Shown here piece by piece: positions 61,101-64,000 of a stretch of DNA of 64,000 nt (position 1 is the stretch's first letter; every line of letters begins with the position of its first letter). This DNA is from JADLHS01 sp964561105 (GTDB lineage: Bacteria > Verrucomicrobiota > Verrucomicrobiia > Limisphaerales > JADLHS01), in contig CAZLOH010000023.1 of NCBI GenBank assembly GCA_964561105.1, forward strand, positions 1 to 64,000, written 5' to 3'. A model generated the notes under the pieces. The model was given only the letters and a program-made list of their open reading frames with translations, was not told the DNA's origin and ran no database searches. The translations under genes were made by a program, and so were the position numbers.

Positions 61101-61811
61101 GGGGTCGCTCAACAGCGTTTGCGTGCCGATGCACACCAGGCAGTCGTGCGCGTGCGAATGGCTCTTCTCGATGTAATGCACGTCGTTCGTCGCCACACAT
61201 TTCAGCCCAAACTCCTTGGCCCACCGGATAAGATGCTGGTTGACCTTGGCCTGTTCCGGCACGCCGTGGTTCTGGAGTTCGAGATAAAAATTCTCCGCGC
61301 CGAGTGTCTGCTTGAACCAGTCCGTGACCTCGCGCGCCTGTGCCAAATGATCCTTCGCAATCGCCTGTGGAATCTCGCTGGCGAGACAGCCGGACAGGGC
61401 GATCAGCCCTTCCTTGTGCGCGGTGAGGATTTCCTTGTCAATGCGCGGCTTGTAATAATAGCCCTCGAGATGCGCGGCGGTCGTCAGCCGGACGAGATTC
61501 TTGTAGCCGGCCTCATCCTTCGCCAGCAGCACGAGGTGGTTGTAAACATCCTTGCCGCCGGTGGAGGATTTCTTTTCGAGCCGGCTGCCCGGCGCCACGT
61601 ACACCTCGCAGCCGATGATGGGTTTGATGCCTTTCTCGCGGGCCTCCTTGTAGAAATCCACCACGCCGTGCATTGCGCCATGATCCGTGATCGCCAGGGC
61701 GGGAAACTTCAGCTCGTGCGCCTTCGCGGTCAGCCGGTCCAAACGACAAGCGCCATCGAGCAGGGAATACTCGGTGTGCAGATGTAAGTGGACAAAGTCA
61801 ACATGCGACAT
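58200..61811 (-). CDS. dnaE: DNA polymerase III alpha subunit
   Basis: 1203 residues from the ATG at 61811. The PHP domain (FVHLHLHTEYSLLDGACRL, AITDHGAMHG) is followed by the polymerase core: GSAAGSLVTYLLEI, the catalytic PPDIDIDFADDRR (three aspartates), NASVHAAGVVIGD, VALYRPGPMDLIPEFI, then GYGFNKSHAAAYAIVAYQTAYL and a tandem HhH/OB region near the C-terminus (VTLEDLEGSVSILVMNENYD). Replicative polymerase; full length. No other replication gene is adjacent. Confidence 0.96.
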   Translation of the reverse strand: MSHVDFVHLHLHTEYSLLDGACRLDRLTAKAHELKFPALAITDHGAMHGVVDFYKEAREKGIKPIIGCEVYVAPGSRLEKKSSTGGKDVYNHLVLLAKDEAGYKNLVRLTTAAHLEGYYYKPRIDKEILTAHKEGLIALSGCLASEIPQAIAKDHLAQAREVTDWFKQTLGAENFYLELQNHGVPEQAKVNQHLIRWAKEFGLKCVATNDVHYIEKSHSHAHDCLVCIGTQTLLSDPKRMSAGYVPEQFYLRSAEEMKARFAEIPEAVTNTLEVAEQCNVEFDFKTLHYPVFHPPEHFTREGFLRQWLAEGLFTRYTIHARAEGKEFIVEKVDDPGRLPTFDPKHPNEAEAIKAVLDRLQLELAVIEKTGFISYFLIVGDFIRYGRSKGIACVARGSAAGSLVTYLLEIANVDPIRYGLLFERFLNPERVNPPDIDIDFADDRRADVIEYVRRKYGNDSVAQIITFGTMGAKSVVRDVGRVMGLSYGECDRLAKMIPADLKMTLEKALKQSPELKQAYESEETTRELIDTALILEDLTRNASVHAAGVVIGDQPLVNLLPLKADDNGAIVTQYAMNPVGELGLLKMDFLGLKTLTVIRNTCEMVKQTKGIIVDVDRLPLDDAKTYDLLNKANTLGIFQLESGGMRDLCRKFQIASVEHITALVALYRPGPMDLIPEFIKRRHGEVKVEYEHPLLEPVARETYGILIYQEQVMQAAQILGGYTLGGADLLRRAMGKKKVEEMQKHRDIFVKGCLEKNRIPKAKANQIFDLLEKFAGYGFNKSHAAAYAIVAYQTAYLKANFPVEFLCAMMTNDMSDTAKLALFVAEARTMGVEVLAPDVNESQLFFAPAREGRVIRFGLAAIKGVGEAAVQVMLKARDEGGKFTSLADLCERVDGRAVTRKTLEALIKAGACDGFGQNRATLFAQIERTLARAASIVSDRQKGQSSLFDVLAEEATAVMPEAISSLPEWPQHELLAHEKELLGFYVTGHPLTPFASILEKYSLATTSKLADLPNRSLTRIGGLVAAAQHSISKKSGKPYSMVTLEDLEGSVSILVMNENYDKFRPLLELNKALMVIGEVSISEDQPKIFPQDIFPLEEAPRKFTKQVHLRLHTAHLKPESIEKIRDLVAAHPGRCALFLCFVQPGGEVVFVEVHERYSVNPSLELERAANELFGEGTYYVKVDSSLPEKQQRWGRRGNATNGDE

Positions 61812-61894
61812 GGCGGACAATTTACCCCGCAGCACGAAGCCCGCGCAAGGAAGGGATGTTCACCAGCCCAAACAATCCGTGAATCACGACCGTC

Positions 61895-62818
61895 TCAGCG
61901 CGCCGGCCGCGTCACGGACACGAACGGTTTCAACCGTTGCAACGTCACCGGGCCAATGCCCGGCACCTGTTCGAGATCGTCAACGGACCGGTACGGGCGG
62001 TGGGCGATGATGCGTTCGGCCAGTTTGGGCCCGACTCCCGGCAGTTGCCGCAACTCCTCGAGCGTCGCCCCGTTCACCTCCACCAACACCGGCGTGGCCG
62101 GAGCCGGTTTGCTGGAGGTGGTCGTCACCGGTTTCTCCTCGCCTCCGCGCGGAAACGCCGTCTCGTCCCAGATCCCGCGCTTTTCCGCGCGCGCGTCGAG
62201 TTCCAGATTCTTGAGTCGGTTGACAAAAGTGGTGGATCGCAGACCGTCCGGCAAGTTTGCCCGCACGCCATAAATGCGAGCCCAACCGTTCGCCACCAGC
62301 GCCTCGGCCAGATTGGTGCCGGTCACGAGCGCCACCCCATAGAACCGGGCCAGACTGCTGCGCCCCATCGCATTTTGCCAGCGGGTGAGAATCGTGAAAT
62401 TACGCCCCGCGAGCCGTTCCCGCGTGAATCGCGCCGCCATCAGCCCGGCGCGCGGCACACTATCGGGTGCAATCCCAAAATACTCCGCCTGATCCTGAAT
62501 CCGATCCTTCAGCGTGGCATCGCTCTCCGGCGTATCCACAAAGTACAGGCGGAAAATATATTCGCGCTCCCGGTGAACGACATGAAAGCTGTCGCCGTCC
62601 AGCAGCGCGTTGGTCAGCAGCCGGCAACCATCGAGCACTTCCCATTTGGCTTCCGGCCGATCTCCGGTCCGGCGCGTTTGCGCGAATCCACAAATTGCCT
62701 GCGCGCCGAGTGCCACTGCCAAAACCAGGTTCAACCAATGCCGGATCTCACCGCCATAGGCCCAAGACCGGATCAATCCGGCCCGCCGGCGATTTGCAAT
62801 CAACGCTGCGTGCATCAC
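61895..62818 (-). CDS. exported SNase-like nuclease with C-terminal helix-hairpin-helix
   Basis: 307 residues. A transmembrane/signal helix near 30-47 (LNLVLAVALGAQAICGFA), then a staphylococcal-nuclease fold: LDGDSFHVVHREREYIFRLYFVDTPESD with the metal Asp and Arg, then a strand pair to LVANGWARIYG. The last 70 residues are a ComEA-type HhH pair, VEVNGATLEELRQLPGVGPK, LAERIIAHRPYRSVDDLEQV, PGIGPVTLQRLKPFV. Such fusions bind and cut double-stranded DNA outside the cytoplasm, perhaps in nutrient DNA use or competence. Confidence 0.88.
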   Translation of the reverse strand: MMHAALIANRRRAGLIRSWAYGGEIRHWLNLVLAVALGAQAICGFAQTRRTGDRPEAKWEVLDGCRLLTNALLDGDSFHVVHREREYIFRLYFVDTPESDATLKDRIQDQAEYFGIAPDSVPRAGLMAARFTRERLAGRNFTILTRWQNAMGRSSLARFYGVALVTGTNLAEALVANGWARIYGVRANLPDGLRSTTFVNRLKNLELDARAEKRGIWDETAFPRGGEEKPVTTTSSKPAPATPVLVEVNGATLEELRQLPGVGPKLAERIIAHRPYRSVDDLEQVPGIGPVTLQRLKPFVSVTRPAR

Positions 62819-63083
62819 ACGGACAGGTTAACCCGTTTGCCAACGCGTGCAAGCTACGCGCGCCGCCCGGAGACTTCTTCGGAACTGGAAGGACCGGCAA
62901 AAGGATCGGTTTGAGCTTTGTGAAAACCCGCGCTGCATGCAGCGGTACTACGGTCTTTCCAACCACGCCGCCACCATTACTCACCGCCCGCCGCCACGCG
63001 GGCGGATTGGCGGCACGATCACACTCTTACCGCAAGCGACGCCCTCTTCGCGTCTCAGCCCTTCCCAATCCTTTGGTGAATTG

Positions 63084-63500
63084 TCAGACATTCTCCTCCT
63101 TTTTTCGCAGAAGAACCAAGGCAACTCCGGCTGCAACCACGAAGAAACTCAACTGAACCAAGGGGCGAATGGGCCAAAAATTTTCACGAAACTCGCTGGC
63201 CGATTTCCAGCCCAGGAGGTGCAGCGCCACAAAAAGCAACGGCGAGAATACTCCGATCGCTGTCGAGACTCCGATGATGTTCCTCCATGTTTCCGAACGA
63301 AACGCGAGTTTGCGATAACCGATCCAAAACACCCCGTACGGCATAAAACGATAAAGCGCGTCCGCTGCAATTCGCATGAACGGAGGATAAACTGCAACCC
63401 CTTCTGCCGAAGCCATGCTGGGCAGGAAAAAGGTTCCAAAGCTATAAAAACATTGGATGACTACGCCGATGATTATTGAGGTCACGGCCAGTTGCTTCAT
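63084..63500 (-). CDS. hypothetical four-helix membrane protein
   Basis: 138 residues. Helices at about 5-25 (LAVTSIIIGVVIQCFYSFGTFF), 45-62, 75-98 (IIGVSTAIGVFSPLLFVALHLL) and 112-131 (LVQLSFFVVAAGVALVLL), with a charged tail RKKEENV. No family is recognised. Confidence 0.75.
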   Translation of the reverse strand: MKQLAVTSIIIGVVIQCFYSFGTFFLPSMASAEGVAVYPPFMRIAADALYRFMPYGVFWIGYRKLAFRSETWRNIIGVSTAIGVFSPLLFVALHLLGWKSASEFRENFWPIRPLVQLSFFVVAAGVALVLLRKKEENV

Positions 63501-64000
63501 GGCTTCGCGCAGTGTATCCCGCAGGTCACCGCGAGCAAGCGTGACGTTTTGAACGGCGGACGCGGCGGGCGCGGCGAAGAGGCGTTGATGAGATTACAGC
63601 AGCTCGCGAGGACGCTCGCCCCACCGATGCGCGAATTCCGAAGTCCGAGAGCCGAAAGAAATCCGAAGTCTGAAGGCCGAATGACTACCCTTCGCCTGAC
63701 AGCCTTCCGAACTTGGTCCATCGCCGCCACGAACCACTTCGGATTTCGGAGCTCGGGCTTCTTTCGGATTTCGGAGATTCGGATTTCGGATTCAACAAGC
63801 GGTCGGCTCGCGAGGACGCTCGCCCCACGGGCGGAGTTCCAAGTTCCAAGTTGCAGGTTTGCGCCGACAGGACAGCGGCCCGGTGGACGATGCGATACTG
63901 GCTCAGGCCGGGCTATGATTCAGGTGGAATAATGTTTTCATCGCTGGGCGTGTTCTGCCAGCCCGAGGCCAGTTCCTGCCTCAGTTCCGCAGTCAGGCCA
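63501..64000. other. repeat-rich right end
   Basis: No gene seen. R5 copies at 63601-63626 and 63803-63830. Between them CCGAAGTCCGAGAGCC-type sequence (63635-63680) and ATTTCGGAG-type sequence (63735-63800) form a long inverted repeat of short direct units. Confidence 0.7.

Overview
The window reads as a chromosomal stretch of a high-GC, Gram-negative member of the PVC superphylum, most likely Verrucomicrobiota (Limisphaerales/Pedosphaera-like). This is inferred from the paired cytochrome-type DUF1587/1592/1588 and Tat-exported DUF1552 proteins, the prepilin-like exported protein, the GxxExxY protein, the sugar-degrading and oxidoreductase genes carrying signal peptides, and the very rich load of small palindromic repeats. 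No rRNA, CRISPR array or prophage is visible. Two tRNA genes (Phe, Glu) lie near 20 kb.

Layout. 0-2.6 kb: small orphan membrane/lipoprotein genes on the minus strand; two of them are followed by attC-like sites, with hairpin repeats and a possible transposase remnant between. 2.9-18 kb: ordinary genes (GYF-domain membrane protein, PAS histidine kinase-regulator, TlpA-like thioredoxin, DHH phosphoesterase, an SDR/ROK/LmbE sugar cluster, guanine deaminase, GH57 amylase-like enzyme, exported methyltransferase, universal stress protein, MntH, UppP, LysM protein). 18.06-19.79 kb: a complete ISKra4-like insertion sequence with perfect 20-bp ends, a 9-bp target duplication and a -1 frameshift site. 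20.3-27.4 kb: a signalling block (two STAS proteins, a receiver-PP2C-HATPase protein, a 1230-residue hybrid kinase) with a GxxExxY gene embedded between inverted repeats. 27.4-33.6 kb: accessory island with a PaeR7I/XhoI-type restriction-modification pair bracketed by a 20-bp direct repeat, the wreck of a type IIG restriction-modification gene, a PIN-nuclease/NERD operon, and degenerate gene tails. 33-47.8 kb: cupins, antiporter, acetyltransferase, diacylglycerol-kinase-like protein, DUF1592/DUF1552 pair, GH51-like enzyme, DMFase-like protein, prepilin-like protein and an exported Gfo/Idh oxidoreductase. 48.5-52.1 kb: two RlaP-like nucleotidyltransferases around a lipoprotein, then a DUF6883/DUF4926/HTH cassette. 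52-63.5 kb: housekeeping genes (trpE, hisI, hisF, metF, dnaE) and a nuclease-HhH fusion.

The most striking feature is not a gene. Several families of palindromic elements occupy the intergenic DNA, and four protein-coding genes carry such an element in frame, in a linker or loop: trpE and the big hybrid kinase share a 62-bp palindrome differing at one base, the receiver-phosphatase carries a different family, and one nucleotidyltransferase a third. The hybrid kinase has four further hairpins next to the first. In another family the loops are conserved while both stems change in a compensating way. This resembles the in-frame palindromic elements described in Rickettsia, but in an unrelated lineage.
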